Shown in pieces: positions 33,331-46,403 of a stretch of 64,000 nucleotides of DNA (positions are counted from its first letter, which is position 1; every line of letters begins with the position of its first letter). The DNA is from Platycnemis pennipes (lineage: Eukaryota > Arthropoda > Insecta > Odonata > Platycnemididae), in contig OW121853.1 in NCBI GenBank assembly GCA_933228895.1, positions 126,004,133-126,068,132 of the forward strand, read 5' to 3'. Position numbers and translations under genes: made by a program. The notes under the pieces are model-generated. The model made no database searches and had not been told where the DNA came from. It worked only from the letters and a program-made list of their open reading frames with translations.

Positions 33331-34727
33331 TGCACATGAATACCACACAGAAACTGAATGTAAAATATATATCATCTATTTGTGAAGTCTAGCATTAAAT
33401 TTAAAGAGACGATAATTAGATGGGCTCAAGAATGACAGCAGTTTTATTGAACTTCTTCAAGCATTTTCAGGTTCTCCTCCAAAGATATTCTTCTTTTTTC
33501 TTTTTTTCACATCGTAAGCGCTCCAAGCCCACGGTATCTACAAAATACATTTAGCAAACCAAATGGCGTTTAAAGTTATAACTATTTATTTCCACTACTT
33601 GTAAGATTCTGTGACTGGTGTCCACTTATTCTCTCAAATCCACACCTCAATGCTCCACAACAACTATGAGGTACAAGATGCTTGCATCTCAACCATTTAA
33701 AAGATGACAAAATTTAGGGTTTTTGCTCTCTCAACAAAGCCATACCTCATATTATCTCAAAATAAATTATTTCACAGTTGTTTACCTTGATATCTGGTCT
33801 CAATCAATCGATTACCATTTAGAACTGAAATAAGAACAATATAAACCCATGGGGAAGGATATGGATGTCATAGTAGCTTATCCAGAATGCACCTATCATT
33901 CCACACATGGGATGCTAGACAATGTATCACTATTTATATAATTTCCATAAAAGTATCCATTGCTGAACATTCAGAGCTATTTCAATTGTAAGGGAGAAAA
34001 TGTAGCTACTATGTTGCATTGCTGTTGTGCCATCTAGATAATCTCAATCTCAGTTTTGATCCACAAGAGAAGGGACATATTTCGATATGTGTAAAAGTGC
34101 CAAGTGGACCAAGGCTACAGCACTCAAGTACAAGTATTTATTTTCAATTTTATTTGGAACCTTACTGTGACTACTGTGCAATTAACTATTGCAATTCAAT
34201 CCAAATTCTAGTAATAAAGCTATTTCAGTCACTGGAATATTGTAAAGTATTTTTATTGCATATATATTGACGTACCACATATGGTACCCTAGGCATTAAC
34301 AACATAGTTTCAGGTTTGAGTTCAATAACTCTCCCCTGAAATACAGACCAAATTCACATTCTACAATGTAGCCATTACCTGTGGCCATCCTGATGACTAA
34401 ATTGATTCCTTTTATTTTCACTTTTTATAAGAATGATTACATGTGATATCTTCTTTGCGAGAGGCACATGAAAATTTTTACTTTTCTCACTCACATTTAA
34501 AAAAATTCAATGAAAGTCATCTTCCTGGATTTGATTAAAACTTATCTAGGTAGATATATAAAAAATTTAGTCTTGCAGAACTCAGGAACCAATAGGTTAT
34601 GAAGAAATTAGATTGACAATCCTAAAAATTCATGTACCCAACAACAAGGGATTCAAAGGCTTCCCACGTTGACCATACACTTTGCTAAATGGCAGTTTCT
34701 CATTACTTGTGAAGAAAAGTCACTTAC
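33331..34727. other. Intron, nothing recognised
   Basis: AT-rich intron between hAT element 2 and LYST exon h. No domain or repeat boundary recognised. Confidence 0.5.
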
Positions 34728-34901
34728 CTTCAGCACATGATTTCCTGCCTTGCAGAGGGAGGAGGAGAGGACTCTGGTGATAAGTTTGGTGCAGTCGTCA
34801 TTCACAAACTGAGAATAAAAGTCTCCATCACAGCGTATGAGATCCAGCAAGAGGGAGAGGGCCTTTGCCTGGCTCTCCTCTCCTGCCCCCACCTCTATCA
34901 C
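34728..34901 (-). CDS. LYST: LYST exon h
   Basis: 58 codons, VIEVGAGEESQAKALSLLLD through KAGNHVLK. Corresponds to human LYST '[20 protein letters not shown]', an amphipathic helix pair of the armadillo-like region. Acceptor TTCTGCAG|GTG, donor CTGAAG|GTAAGT, phase 0 at both ends. A hairpin-forming insert flanked by 13-bp direct repeats lies 17 bp upstream of this acceptor. Confidence 0.9.
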
Positions 34902-34930
34902 CTGCAGAACATAGGCACGTTGACATTGGT

Positions 34931-35089
34931 ATAATTAATGGTTTCCGGCATAACTCTGTGGACTTAATACATGATGATTAGCAATGAAACCAAACTTTGT
35001 AATTGCACATAAAAATAGGCTCATTGTTGCGGATTTTTTAAAAGTTATTTTCATGTGGAATTACAAAGTTTTGTTTCATTGCTAATCAT
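34931..35089. repeat. Hairpin insert flanked by 13-bp direct repeats
   Basis: CGTTGACATTGGT occurs at 34918-34930 and again at 35090-35102. Between them, about 34969-35015 (GATGATTAGCAATGAAACC...) is repeated inverted at about 35040-35089. This looks like an inserted foldback sequence with a 13-bp target duplication, 17 bp before the acceptor of LYST exon h. Confidence 0.75.
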
Positions 35090-35102
35090 CGTTGACATTG
35101 GT

Positions 35103-36385
35103 GCTAGGGGAAGCCCAAGTGTGCCACTGTCAGCAGCTGACCAGCCACCAGCACATTGAGGTTACCCAGAACCAAGAAATTATTGGTTGGAAATGAAAAA
35201 TGCTCTTTCAATGAAATCATGAATTGCATGTACAAATACTAAGTTTTTTCCAGCAGATAAATATTATCAACATAGTTTTCTTTGAATAGCAATTATTTTG
35301 TAATATTTAATTTTCAAGCAAGTCCTATTGCATTCTTTTACACTCCATTTCACAAATGTTCAGAAATTTAAAATAGCACTCAATATTGCATGAAAAAGCA
35401 AATTATTTATTATTTCACTTTAAATGTAGCTTTAACCAGATTACTAGTTTTCGGAAATTGTTCCAAGCCTGGCATTATATAATTGAAAGTTATTCTGGTC
35501 CCATTACCATTTTATGTGGGGGCATCTTTATTGCAAGTATGTATACTTTCAATGTTTATTCCAAGGTTTTCTCAGTAGGCAGAGTAAGTAATTGGAATGG
35601 TTACCCTAATCAAAGCAATTCCGGATGAATTTGCATCACTGGTAAGATGAAGCAAGAAGCCATGATCCCCTGCCCCTGATTCAACTCCAACAGAAACAAG
35701 GCTGAACTTGGATTTACTCAATGATATCGGCTGTTATGTGGTGGAAGTGGTTCGTCATAGTGAATCAGCAAACACTTGGTTTTATCACAATTTTATTATA
35801 ACTTAACACAACCGATTTCAACCACAGAGTGGAATCACAGAGTTATTATTGTAAAAAGGTAAATTGTTGTAATCCCCCAAATTGTTATTAACAATGCAAA
35901 AGCCAATGTTTTTAAATTGAATACCATTTCAAACTACCTACTTAGCACCAACCAAAGTTGAAAGTTAAGGAATATAAGATTTAAAAAAAAACTTAAATTA
36001 CAAGCAACTCAAGAATTCCAAAAAAATATCCTATACCAACAAGGTCAAGAAATAGATATTCGTGAGATAGAGATGGAATGAGACCGCAACAAAAACCTCA
36101 AACTATGCCAACATCAAATTTTCACACAAAAAGATGTAAAAACATTCCCAAAGCATGATGCTCAAGTAATAGGATTTCATGAAATTCTTTAAAATTCCCA
36201 AGATGTAAAATTTCCATCCAATTCCTGGCTTTTCAAATGAAATTTACACCTTTTTCCAAGTTTTGAAGGTGGGTAGACACCCTGGTGCTTGTTTCAATGT
36301 TCAAACTTCTGAGGCATGTCCCAAGAATTAAATTTTCTATGGGAACAGCCCTTGGCATGTGGATTGCCAGGGGAATTTCACTCAC
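35103..36385. other. Intron, nothing recognised
   Basis: AT-rich intron. The 80-residue plus-strand open frame at 35386-35628 has no family pattern. Confidence 0.5.
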
Positions 36386-36582
36386 GCGGGCAAAGAGGAA
36401 GAGGAAGAGGTGGATGCCACCGAGGGGAGAGGCTGCAGCTATCAGGCCACGGTACTGCTGCAGATTGAGGGTGGGGGAGAGGCTGAGCGGGGGCAGGCCC
36501 AGGGGGAGCTGCTGGCTGGCACGCTGGTCCATAGTGACCACCCGGAAGCCTGGTTGCCCCGGAAACAGGGAGCTGACCACCC
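36386..36582 (-). CDS. LYST: LYST exon g (LFLFLFARV helix)
   Basis: Encodes GVVSSLFPGQPGFRVVTMDQ, a leucine/proline linker, then PLGGIHLFLFLFAR. The last motif matches LYST 'IGGTGIFVFLFARVVEL', the point where the lectin fold passes into armadillo-like repeats. Acceptor CCCCAAAG, donor CGC|GTGAGT; 197 nt, ends in phase 0. Joining to the next exon gives LFAR-VIEVGAGEESQAKAL, which reconstructs the family motif across the splice junction. Confidence 0.9.
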
Positions 36583-38640
36583 CTTTGGGGAAAGATACAA
36601 CGTTAGAAATGAACGACAGACACAAATGATTACACACACAGCATAGAGTGCACCCCATTTACTCTTTGGGAACAATAAAAACGCCCCTAACTTCCTGAGG
36701 ACATGTATCATGTATGGATGGGCCAATACCAAACATTAGATACTCGGACACCATAATTTTCACAATTTCATTTTTTTTATACTCAATCCTTTTATGCTAC
36801 AACTTAGTGGTGATGTATTAAATAGCATTACATATTAAAATTTGGATAGTCTTTACTGCAAAAAGATTGTTACTTCCATAATATGCAAAAATATAAGAGC
36901 TCTTAGCTTGTCTATTTATAAGTATATGATGAAGGTAGGAATGATGGGTGGCAGGAGGTATGAGGGGCTGAAGAGGGACATCGTGTGAAATTTAGGGGGA
37001 GGGAAGAATTAAATGTCCATTCAAACCTACCTTCACCGGTAGAATACTTATAATAATAATAATGAAGGTAAGCAAAATTGAAAAATTTCTAAACAGAATA
37101 AATGAAAAATATTTTTAATTGACTGAGGCCTAAAAAGTGTGAAATGAAGGAAAGTGTAGGATTGAAGAGAGAATTCTGAAATTTCTCTCAATTCTCTTAT
37201 TAATTGTTTACATAAGTATCCAATTGTAAATATCATGGAATTAAGTCAACACCCTCGATACCACCACACACTGAATGGCAATCAGGGATCGACAGGCATT
37301 GAATTCCATCCCTAGTTTTTGCATGCAAAAAGTTTCATCTACAACTAAAAATGAAAAATAAGAAAATAACATTTCCTTTGTGCTGTTCCACTAATTCATT
37401 CTGCCATCCCTTTGCTAATTAAGCCCCACCACTCACATTCTCATGTCCCAGATTTTGAATGCTCTGCCATTGCAAAAAATTTATGGTTCAGAATATATTT
37501 TACTTTTAGTTGCTCCACAATATCTACTGGAATTTTCTATTTTCTCTTAAATGCACCAATTTGGCAAAAATGAGTTTAAATTAACCTTCTGGTGGGCACA
37601 TATGGGTACAGATACACTGCAGTCAGTTTTTTGAGGGGAAAACCTTTTACCACCAGCAAACCGACCCGGGACCCCACGCTATTCCTTCATTTTATAACCA
37701 CCCTTCATGCTGTGTGGACATTTTTTGTGTGTGGTGTGAAGATGAAATGATGGCCGAAAACACATGGAAAAAATTTCTGTTTATATGGCCAGAATGGTTG
37801 TTTTCTTCTTAGGGGTTGTGTGCCTCAAACATATGTGCTTTATCTTTCATACGGTCTGTGTGAGTTAGTCTTTCAATCATTTCCTCTTCTGTGTGTATTC
37901 TCTCCGTTGGTGGGTGGAACCATGCCCCAGCACCATCTCTTTGCCGATTCTATGGGCTAATCTGGGGGGCATTTGGTGCTATAAACCCCCCGTCGAATTC
38001 ACTGGAGATTAAAAGTAACCTTGGTAGCACGGTGGCCAATTCGATGCCACTAGTGATTGATGCTTGAATTTTCATGAAATTCTATGAGCAATAAATTAAA
38101 TTGACATTTATTTTGTGACCCCGTTCTTTTAAAAGTAGAAATTCCCTTCAGAGAAGAATACCCTCATGGTTAAATCCAAATTCCTGGCATCAGGCATCTT
38201 GTATTGCTTTCCACTGGCGATTTTGTTGGATACATTTCTGCTGGAAAGCAGACGGACTTCAACTTTGCTAATAGCTCGAACGTGGATCAATAGTGTTTGA
38301 CACATGTCCAGTATCAACTTGAACTCACATCGTGGTTGCTTTTTACATATGTGAGTGGGGCTTAATAGTTGTTAGCAGTTGACTGTCACAGCAGTCAACT
38401 ACTACGTGTAAACAGCAACTGCGAAGTGATTTCAGGTCGATACTGGGCATGAATCGGAGACTATCAATTCGCTTCCATCCACTCTCTAAACTTTGTGGTG
38501 TATGACTTGGAGCACATTTTCATTACTCTTAACAATCTTCGTTTTTTATTGATGTTAAATCATATATGCTGCAGCATTATTGATTAAATGTTTCTGCAGT
38601 CGTGAAAACAGCATTAATATACGCTTCAATTACCGGTCAT
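36583..38640. other. Intron, nothing recognised
   Basis: AT-rich intron upstream of LYST exon g. No coding domain or element ends recognised. Confidence 0.45.
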
Positions 38641-38679
38641 TTCAAAGATTAAAATTAAACAACATGGAACCAAAGAATC

Positions 38680-38765
38680 AGTTTTATAGGCCGGTTCCGG
38701 TTCTGTTGGTTCCTTCCAGAACCGGTGGAACCGAGGAACTGAAGAACCAATCGTCCCATCCCTAA
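38680..38765. repeat. Possible single hAT terminus
   Basis: GGTTCCGGTTCTG...CCAGAACCGG repeats, followed by GTCCCATCCCTAA, resemble the terminus style of the hAT elements in this window (repeat-rich subterminal region ending in ATCCCTA). No matching left end was found. The rest of 38766-39774 is featureless intron. Confidence 0.35.
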
Positions 38766-39774
38766 TTTAAACCATAATTGATAAATCAAAATGGTATCAC
38801 CTTAATTAGTTGCCTTTATCTTTCCCTTGGTTGGTCTTAATTTTTATGATTAGTATATCCTTGTTCTTTGTGACATTTCACGGAAGCCATTTGGAATTAC
38901 ATATCACATTTGTTTCTGCAGATGAAAAGAAACAGTGGAAGGGATCTGTCTTAGAGAATGTTGTCCCCCATCCAATGTATTGTCCACATTGAAAAACAAT
39001 CTGATTTAACATGTATAACAATTTCATTCAAATAGCGGTTGTATCACAATAAGTTCTTTTTAAAGATTTAGTTAGGCCTTGGTCATTCTTACAGTAATTG
39101 TATGTCGGGTGTATATGCACGACACTGCAATGAAAACAATTCAAATCCAACATTTATTATCTTAGAACTTCACTCTTTGACAATACGCCACTTTCACATT
39201 GCTCTAGTATTTCCATTTTCTCGCTTAGGTTACACGTTTTAAATTTTTGGGCCATGGAGCCTTTGAAATGCTCTCAACTCACAGACGTGCGAGTGTGCTC
39301 TCAACCCCCAAGGGGGAAAAAAAAGATCAAATACATAATCGCAACTGTTAATGCTGCAGTATTTCCACCAATATTAACAATAAATTAATCCAATGGTGAA
39401 TTACAACATGCAGTTGATAATTAACACTTCACATTCATTGCATTGCTAACAGATTGCAAGCAATGGCAGAGGTTGCCTACTCTTGGTGTATGTTTGCTGG
39501 TGATGGAAACTCGCAATGGCGGGGTCCAACAACAAAAGGGCCTCGTAAAAACCATATTTTTTTACCTGACAATAATAGGGTCAATTGATGGTGCCCCTAC
39601 AACCTCTCATATTGGTGGGGGTCTCGCAATAGGCCATACTTGTACTAGCGTGGTTCCACTCTATTAAGTTTGTACATGAGTCCCAACAGTCACACAACTG
39701 TATTTCCATTGCCAAAGCGGCAGACAGCCTACCAGAGAGACTCTTCACCATGACAAAAGAGGGGAGAGACTAAC

Positions 39775-40219
39775 CTCCTGGGCTGGTGACGATCAATGGG
39801 TACACGTTGACAAAGTTGGGGTTTTCGGCCGAGTACGTGAGGAGGAGGTTGTCCTGCAACACCTTGAGGTTCCCGGCACCGCCTTCGAAGAGGGCATCCC
39901 AGTTGAGGCCAGCGGAGAGCAGACTGGCAGAGGTCAGCAGGGGTGCAAAGTTGGGGTGACTCCTTTCTGCATCGCAATCCGTTAAATGGTTGAAATTGGG
40001 GCCCATTGCCATGAGAGAGAGGGCCCTCTCCTTGGAGAACACTGCACTGCGGAACAACACGAGGTTGCCAAAGAACCACGAGCTGCTCATGCCCATCTTG
40101 GGCACCTTGCTGACACTGTGTCCCATGAGAAGGCAGATGGGCATGGCTCTGCGCATCACGAGCCCAGCAAATGTCATGAGAACTTTGACCTCTCGGCAGC
40201 CGTTAATGAAGAGAGTGAC
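39775..40219 (-). CDS. LYST: LYST exon f (end of the lectin-like domain)
   Basis: Begins VTLFINGCREVKVLMTFAG, continues with ICLLMGHSVSK, and has WFFGNLVLFRSAVFSKERAL. These correspond to LYST 'ISIWVSGQ', 'CMIGHCLS' and '[20 protein letters not shown]'. The second half (FNHLTDCDAERSHPNFAPLL and onward) corresponds to the 'YACGPNHTSVMPCKYGK' region, followed by a helix. The longest exon here at 445 nt. Acceptor TTGACAG, donor GGAG|GTTAGT; leaves one base (G). Confidence 0.9.
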
Positions 40220-41729
40220 CTGTCAAAACAAATAGAGCAAAACCCCTTATTTGCACTCTTCTAGGGACCACTAAAAAGAAGTCTAAATTGTGGGAAAATA
40301 CAAATAGTGGGCAAAGGAGAATTTTCAGTTTTACATGCATATTATATGCACTATAGAGTAAAGGGGCAAAATAAGAAATACTGGTAAACTGAAAAAGAGC
40401 AATATCATTAATTAATTCTCAGACTATATAGCTTTTCAATTACACCGTAATTGCATTCATCTCATAGCATGAATACCATGAATCTTTTCCTGGTAAAGAG
40501 ATTTCAAGTGTAAAGGTTTTGCCTTTCCATCACGAGTGGTACTTAGTACTGCCCTGCTACATTCAAATTCTTCCATAAAACAGAGCACATTGCCGTTCTC
40601 TCTCACGTTTTTGAAGTGCATATGCACAAAACAAGGTGAAACAGTGTTATATAGAGACTGGTATGTTTGGCTAGATAACACAGAAAGTAATTTATTTTAA
40701 TTAGAGATGAGTCGATACCAAAATTTATCGATTTTCGATGCCGATACGGATTCCTGGAAAATCGATTATCGATACCAATACCATCAACCTATACATATAT
40801 ACATTTTTTACTTAGTTTTCTTATACATTATTATAAAATATCCCATGAAATCTAAAATATAATTTTACAAAACAAAAATTTGAATATACTATTTACTTTG
40901 GGAAAAAACTTCTGACATTCCACTATGAGGACATTATGAGAATAAAAGCTGTTTGATAACACTAAAGTTTTATATTTTTTTACATGAACATGTTCAATAA
41001 CAAATGCCATGTATAATAAAAAAACATGATTGTTATTACATAAAAAAATGTCATCACAGATTAAAATAATATGACTGTCATGTCATAAGTTGAATTTTAA
41101 TATGATTAATAATTAGTAATAAGTAGGGACATGACATTTTCGCGAAACGTTTTTTGCGACAGGATTCACGAAATAAGCGACTTTAGGGTTTAATCACGAA
41201 ATTAACCATGCCTTCTTTGAAACGCGATTTTTTAAACGAAATTTGAGATATTTTGCAAATGCTGAATTTTTGTAGCATGAAATATTTTCTTTGGTGATGG
41301 CCGGATCGTATCTTTCATTTTTCTTGGTTCCGGATTCGGATCCAAAGACACAGGAGTAAAATCGGATCCGGATCGTAGATTTTAAATTTTCGTGGCTTAG
41401 CGATCGAAGTGCCCCGTGAATGTAGGTGAAAATGTTCCCGTGCAACTAGAAGCAAAAGAAAGAAATATGAATTTTTTCCTCATTACCCCAGTACCGCGGG
41501 AAAAAATACGTAGGGTGTCATGCACGTAGCCTACATTCACCAGGATCAGGCATACAACGAGAGCTAGTGTACTGTGAGAAGTTCGATCCCAATCACAGTT
41601 TAATTTTTTCTTTCAGTCACTGCATCGAAAATGTTATCATATTCAATTTCAAACCATTACATCTGAATACTCACTTTATTATACTTTTGTTGTTTAAATT
41701 AGATTTACAAATGTACCACTCATAAATTA

Positions 41730-44700
41730 AGGGTGGTCGGGTCGGATTCTAAGATCCACGGGTCTTTCATTTCATTTGCTACCGAAATGATATCCGAGGA
41801 CAGTAAAAATTCAGATCCGGATCGGAGATTTTAACATCTCGAGGCCTCGTGATCGATGAGTCCCGTGAATGGAATGTACGTATGGTAGATACCAACAAGG
41901 AGAGGTTAAGTAACTCGGGTCACGAAATAGGAAGCTTTTTCCGTGCCACAAACGAGGAAAACAAAAAAAAAATACTCGTCTTGACCTTTTTCTCCATAGG
42001 CCCGGATGTGCGAGAAAAAAATTAAGCCGAATGTCATGCGGGTCGCCTACATTCGCCAGATTCCCGTGAACCTATGAGAGCGTAGTTGTTAAAAATGAGG
42101 GCTAGTGTACTGCCAGTCGTGAGTTCAATCCTTAACACTACCTAAGAATACAGCCGTGCTGTATTCCTAGGGTAATGCTAGTAGGCAGTTTAAAAAAAGT
42201 AGATTATCAGAAATTTCATGCCAAATTATAAGTAAAAAAAATAATAAATTAGGCGAAAGGAAATGAGTGGAAAAAGTTTATATCACAGAATTAAATTGTG
42301 GAATCATTACGTTAACTTTACAGTGTATTTTTGAGTGACGCATTTGTAAATCTAGTTGAAGCGATAAAAGTACAAAAAAGTCAGTATCCACACACAAAGA
42401 CTGGAAATGAAGGATGATAAAGTTTTTTATTCAATGGTTGAAAGAAAAATTTTAAACAGCGTAAGAATCAAACTTCATTACCTGCAGTCCACTACTCCAC
42501 TCTGTTATTGTCACCTTACCCGAGTTTGGAGAATGCAGCTCCCCACATGTCATTCTACTTTTTTCTTGCAAACCCAGGCCAATGGAGAAAAAATCCGAAA
42601 CATTTTTTTTTAATTTTGCTTCTAGTAGCATGAAAAAAGGTTAATCTCATTTCAAGATCAGAGTTACACAACCTCATATTAGGAGTAGGTACATAATGCT
42701 CAACTTTCATTTTAAAGGTTATTATTAATAAGACAATGCAAAATTGCTAGTTTAGTGATATTCTATAATAATTTTTTCGCCTTAAAAATGGAATCCCCAG
42801 ATATTCCATAAATGGGATCTCTTGGCCCCATTAAATATTTTTTTGTGTTTCTAAAAAATAATTTGAAAGCGTTCAAGGATTTGATTAATAATTGGAAAAT
42901 AATTCCTTCATTAATGAAAATGAAACTAAAAGGTTTCTTTTAACTGCAGTCTAAAGAATAGTTGTATGGGTTTCAAGAATGTATTGCTTGATGAGTATGT
43001 GATAAGGAAAGTGAACTTTACATTAGAAGTAACAAGATATAGATAGTTATTGCATCCGTAAATCTTGATCCAGGTAAATATAATCCTCATAGATGATAGG
43101 AAGTTGGTATTTCTACAATAAATTTACCTGTTTTTGGTAAATCTATTGTTGCTGTTTTTATATATACGTATATTAAAAATCTAGGATTAGAAAAGGAATG
43201 AAATTCAGAATTGAGTATCTGAAATTGAGATAAAGATCCGAAACCAAGGCAAGGATCCGGTTCCGACAAAAAACCTGGATCCGTCCATCACTAATTTTCT
43301 TGCTTACTACAATTTCTGTACGATCATCATTCATTTGCAATTGTTTTACTTTTTGGGGCCTATTCTGAAACACCGCCCCGTTATGTTCTGCCGATTTCGG
43401 GGATGTTAATAATGCTATCGCGACGTCGGAGAACAGCATGAGAAATTCTAAGGGCAAATACCAAAATGTTTTTTTTTTTATTTTAAAAGCTCTATTATTT
43501 GGCAGGAATATATTGGTTTTGCCCAAAATTTTTTTGTTTCTTCTAAATTTATATTTATTTGCATCAAAAAAAACAAAGATATATTTAATTTTAACTTTGT
43601 GGAAGTTAATATCGAAAAACAAAAGTGTGGCGAAACGGTGTGATGGCTGGGCTCACCACCAAGCCAACTCTTTATAAAATAAAGATTGGCAGTAATGGTT
43701 GTAATCTGAATTATGTTCACATAGGCTTGGTTAAATTAATTCTATCCGTGTAATAACATTGTATTTAAAAAAGCTTATTTCTTTGTTCATTGATACGAAA
43801 GCTACGCAATGGTGATGGACACATTTAACAACTGTTTGTACACATTGGTATGAAGTCTTTATTAATAATACTTAAAAAAACCCTTCCTTTAAGACTCCTT
43901 TTTCCCAACATTAAACACAGCTTTCACCTTTTTAAAATGATTTTATTTACCGTATTTGTCATTTTTAAACACAGCTTTTGATGATTTTTATTTACCATTT
44001 TTCGGTAATAAGAGTAAGAAAAACACTAACCTAAATTATAATTCAAACTTTCAACGTTAAGAAATAAGAATAAAAGGTCATGACACAAACCCCTGAGCCT
44101 ACTTTAGGTCTTTGTTCAAAAAAGCCAACATTTTTAGCCTCTCTGGGTCATGGCAATTTCGTTTCTGGTCACAAATGTTTCCTGCTGTGCTAAATATGTT
44201 TCTCATTTTTGGCGAGAAACTCTCATGTTTCGTATTCTTTTAGGACTTTTAATCTATACAGAAAAACAGCAACAATTGTATTTCCAAAAAACAAGTATAT
44301 TTATAGTAGAAAAAATCAACTCCCCATCATCTGTGTGGATAATATTTTCCTGGATCAAGATTTACAGATGCAACAGCTATATGTTATTACTTCTAATATA
44401 AAGTTCACTTTCCTTATCACATACTCATCAAATAATACATTTTTTTTATATTTTTAATACCTGTACAACTATTCCTTAAAGTGTAGTTAAAAGAAACATT
44501 ATGAGTTCATTTTGATTAGTATTTGAATTATTTTTCTATTTATAAGATCCTAGTGATGCCATACTGTATCACCCTCTACCCAGAAATGCAGAAATGTAAT
44601 TATACAAAAAAGACTTCCAAGCGTGTCACATGCCAAGAATAATATAATATAGAATATTAAATAATAAACAAAATCATAAACCTAAAATAAATTCAGTGCA

Positions 44701-45780
44701 CAATCGTTTTACATTAACTTGGGTTGCTGTTGTAAATCAAATTCTTGAGTGCATTCAAATTCTTTTTTTTTTGAACACAAAAAAAAGTTAAATGCGGTCA
44801 GGATATTCCATACTAGAAGGTGATAGTGGCTCATAGCTAGGATAATGCTCATGCTACTATAGGAAAATAATGATATCTGTGTCTCGGCTTTTTTCTCCAT
44901 TGGCTCGGGATCCCAAGGAAAAAAGTAGAATGACATGTAGGGAGGCTGCATTCTCTGAACTGGGGTAAGCCGACAATAGTAGAGTGGGGTAGTGTACTGC
45001 AGGTAATGAAGTTCGATTCTTATCGATATTTAAAAGTTTTCTTTCAAGCATTGAATAAAAAAATTTATCATCCTTGATTTCCAACCCTTGTAGGCATGTG
45101 GTTACTAACTTTTTTGTACTTTTATCGCTTAAACTAGATCTACAATCACTCAAAAATACATAGTAAAGTTAACATACTGTTTGATTGGTTTTAATTCTGT
45201 AATAAAATAATTTTCCAATCACTTTCACTAACACCAAATTTTATTATTTTTATTTACTTTTTTGACTTATATATTGACATGAAATTTCTGATAATCTACT
45301 TTTTTTTAACTGCCTGCTTGCCTTACTCTTAGGAATACAGCATGACAGTATTACTAGCCAGTGTTAAGGTACGAATGCGCAAACGGCAGAACACTATCTC
45401 ACATTTTTAAAAACTTCATTATCATAGGTTCATGCGAGTCTGGAGAATGTAGGCGACCCACGTGAAATTCTGCTTTATTTTTTTCCCAGGCATCCGGGCC
45501 TGTGGAGGAGAAAAAAAAGCCAAGACATGTATTTCTTTATTTTGCTCTAGTAGCACGGAAAAATTTTATCTAATTTCGTGACCTGAGTGATACAACCTCT
45601 CCTAGTCAATATCAATTGCACCTACATTCCATTTACAGGGCGCTTCGAGCGCCAAGCCACAAAAATTTTAAATCAACAATCCGTATACAATTTTACTCTG
45701 TGTCTTTAAATCTGAATCTGGATCGGCGTAAAATGATAGTTCCACGGATCCTTGGACCCGATCCGATCATCCCTAGTATC
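41730..45780. repeat. Inverted pair of GGATC-rich elements (arms over 1.3 kb)
   Basis: About 41840-43165 is repeated in inverted orientation at about 44265-45660. For example CAGAAATTTCATGCCAAATT (plus) matches the reverse complement of 45280, and GGAAATGAAGGATGATAAAG matches 45065. One terminus of the family (GGATCCGTCCATCACTAA, 43269-43286) and another (GATCCGATCATCCCTAG, 45759-45775) look like hAT-type ends. A third, partial, direct copy lies at about 41285-41640. The spacer 43166-44264 is not repeated. Confidence 0.8.
44099..44222 (-). pseudogene. hAT transposase C-terminal dimerisation remnant
   Basis: Minus-strand reading FSPKMRNIFSTAGNICDQKR, NCHDPERLKMLAFLNKDLK, stop. This is the end of the hAT dimerisation domain ('..R.FSxAGxI...RN.L.PE....L.FL..N'). 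Nothing upstream remains open. Its position inside element 3 fits. Confidence 0.8.
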
Positions 45781-46251
45781 GATGGTATCGGTATCGACTT
45801 TAGGCGATCGATTCTCGTAACCGATACCAATCCTCAAGAATCGGTGGTATCAAGAATAGGTATCAAGATCGACACATTCCCAATTTTAATCAATCGTACC
45901 TATTGTGATGCAAAAAACATGAAAACAGAAAATGGCCTTGTGTCAACACGGGGTTGTACATAATTTGGAGAAATAAATTTTGAAAATTAATGAAAAGATA
46001 GAAAATTTGATGCAATACAGTAAAAATGCAAAATACAGTTAGGGTAATTTATGCTATTCAAAAAAAGTGGATGGTTTTATGGTTCCAGGAATTTTCATTT
46101 AATTTTTTTTCATAGGGAGCACATAATGACCCAATTAATGAAATGCTAATTATCTAATGTGTATTCTGTGTGAAATTGTCTATGCAGTAGCTTTTGTGGC
46201 AGCAGTAATTTCAAATCATCAATGTTGTCCACGATCAGTTAGGGCACTCAC

Positions 46252-46403
46252 CTCAACAACAGTCTTCCATCTCTGCATATAGTCCTTCACATTGACGGCC
46301 AAGTGATGCCAACTACCGACAGGAAGGCAGTTCTCAACAGTCGACTCACAAAGTGTGTCAACCTTCTTCCCATCTACCCTTGTCAGCTTAAGTGACAGCA
46401 AGT
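46252..46403 (-). CDS. LYST: LYST exon e (lectin-like domain, WHHLAV strand)
   Basis: Encodes DLLSLKLTRVDGKKVDTLCE, then LPVGSWHHLAVNVKDYMQRW and KTVVE. The G-W-HH-L-V pattern is the hallmark strand of the concanavalin-A/LamG fold in BEACH proteins (human LYST has 'SKWQHLVLTY'). Acceptor CCGTTAG, donor GAG|GTGAGT, phase 0 at the end. The upstream intron of 11.3 kb holds the Mutator-like gene on the opposite strand and the second copy of the composite hAT. Confidence 0.9.

Larger units (their letters stand above)
40702..45882. mobile_element. hAT element 3 with nested inverted copies
   Basis: Perfect 8-bp duplication ATTTTAAT (40694-40701 and 45883-45890). The ends are TAGAGATGAGTCGATACC and the inverted GGTATCAAGATCGACACATTCCCA, rich in ATCGATACC repeats. 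Inside are large inverted arms from a second GGATCC-rich family and a fragment of hAT transposase at 44099-44222. No intact gene. Confidence 0.85.

Noticed and set aside
36285..36646. Plus-strand open frames of 95-114 residues
   Set aside because: They overlap LYST exon g antisense and are rich in G/E from GC-rich coding sequence; shadows.
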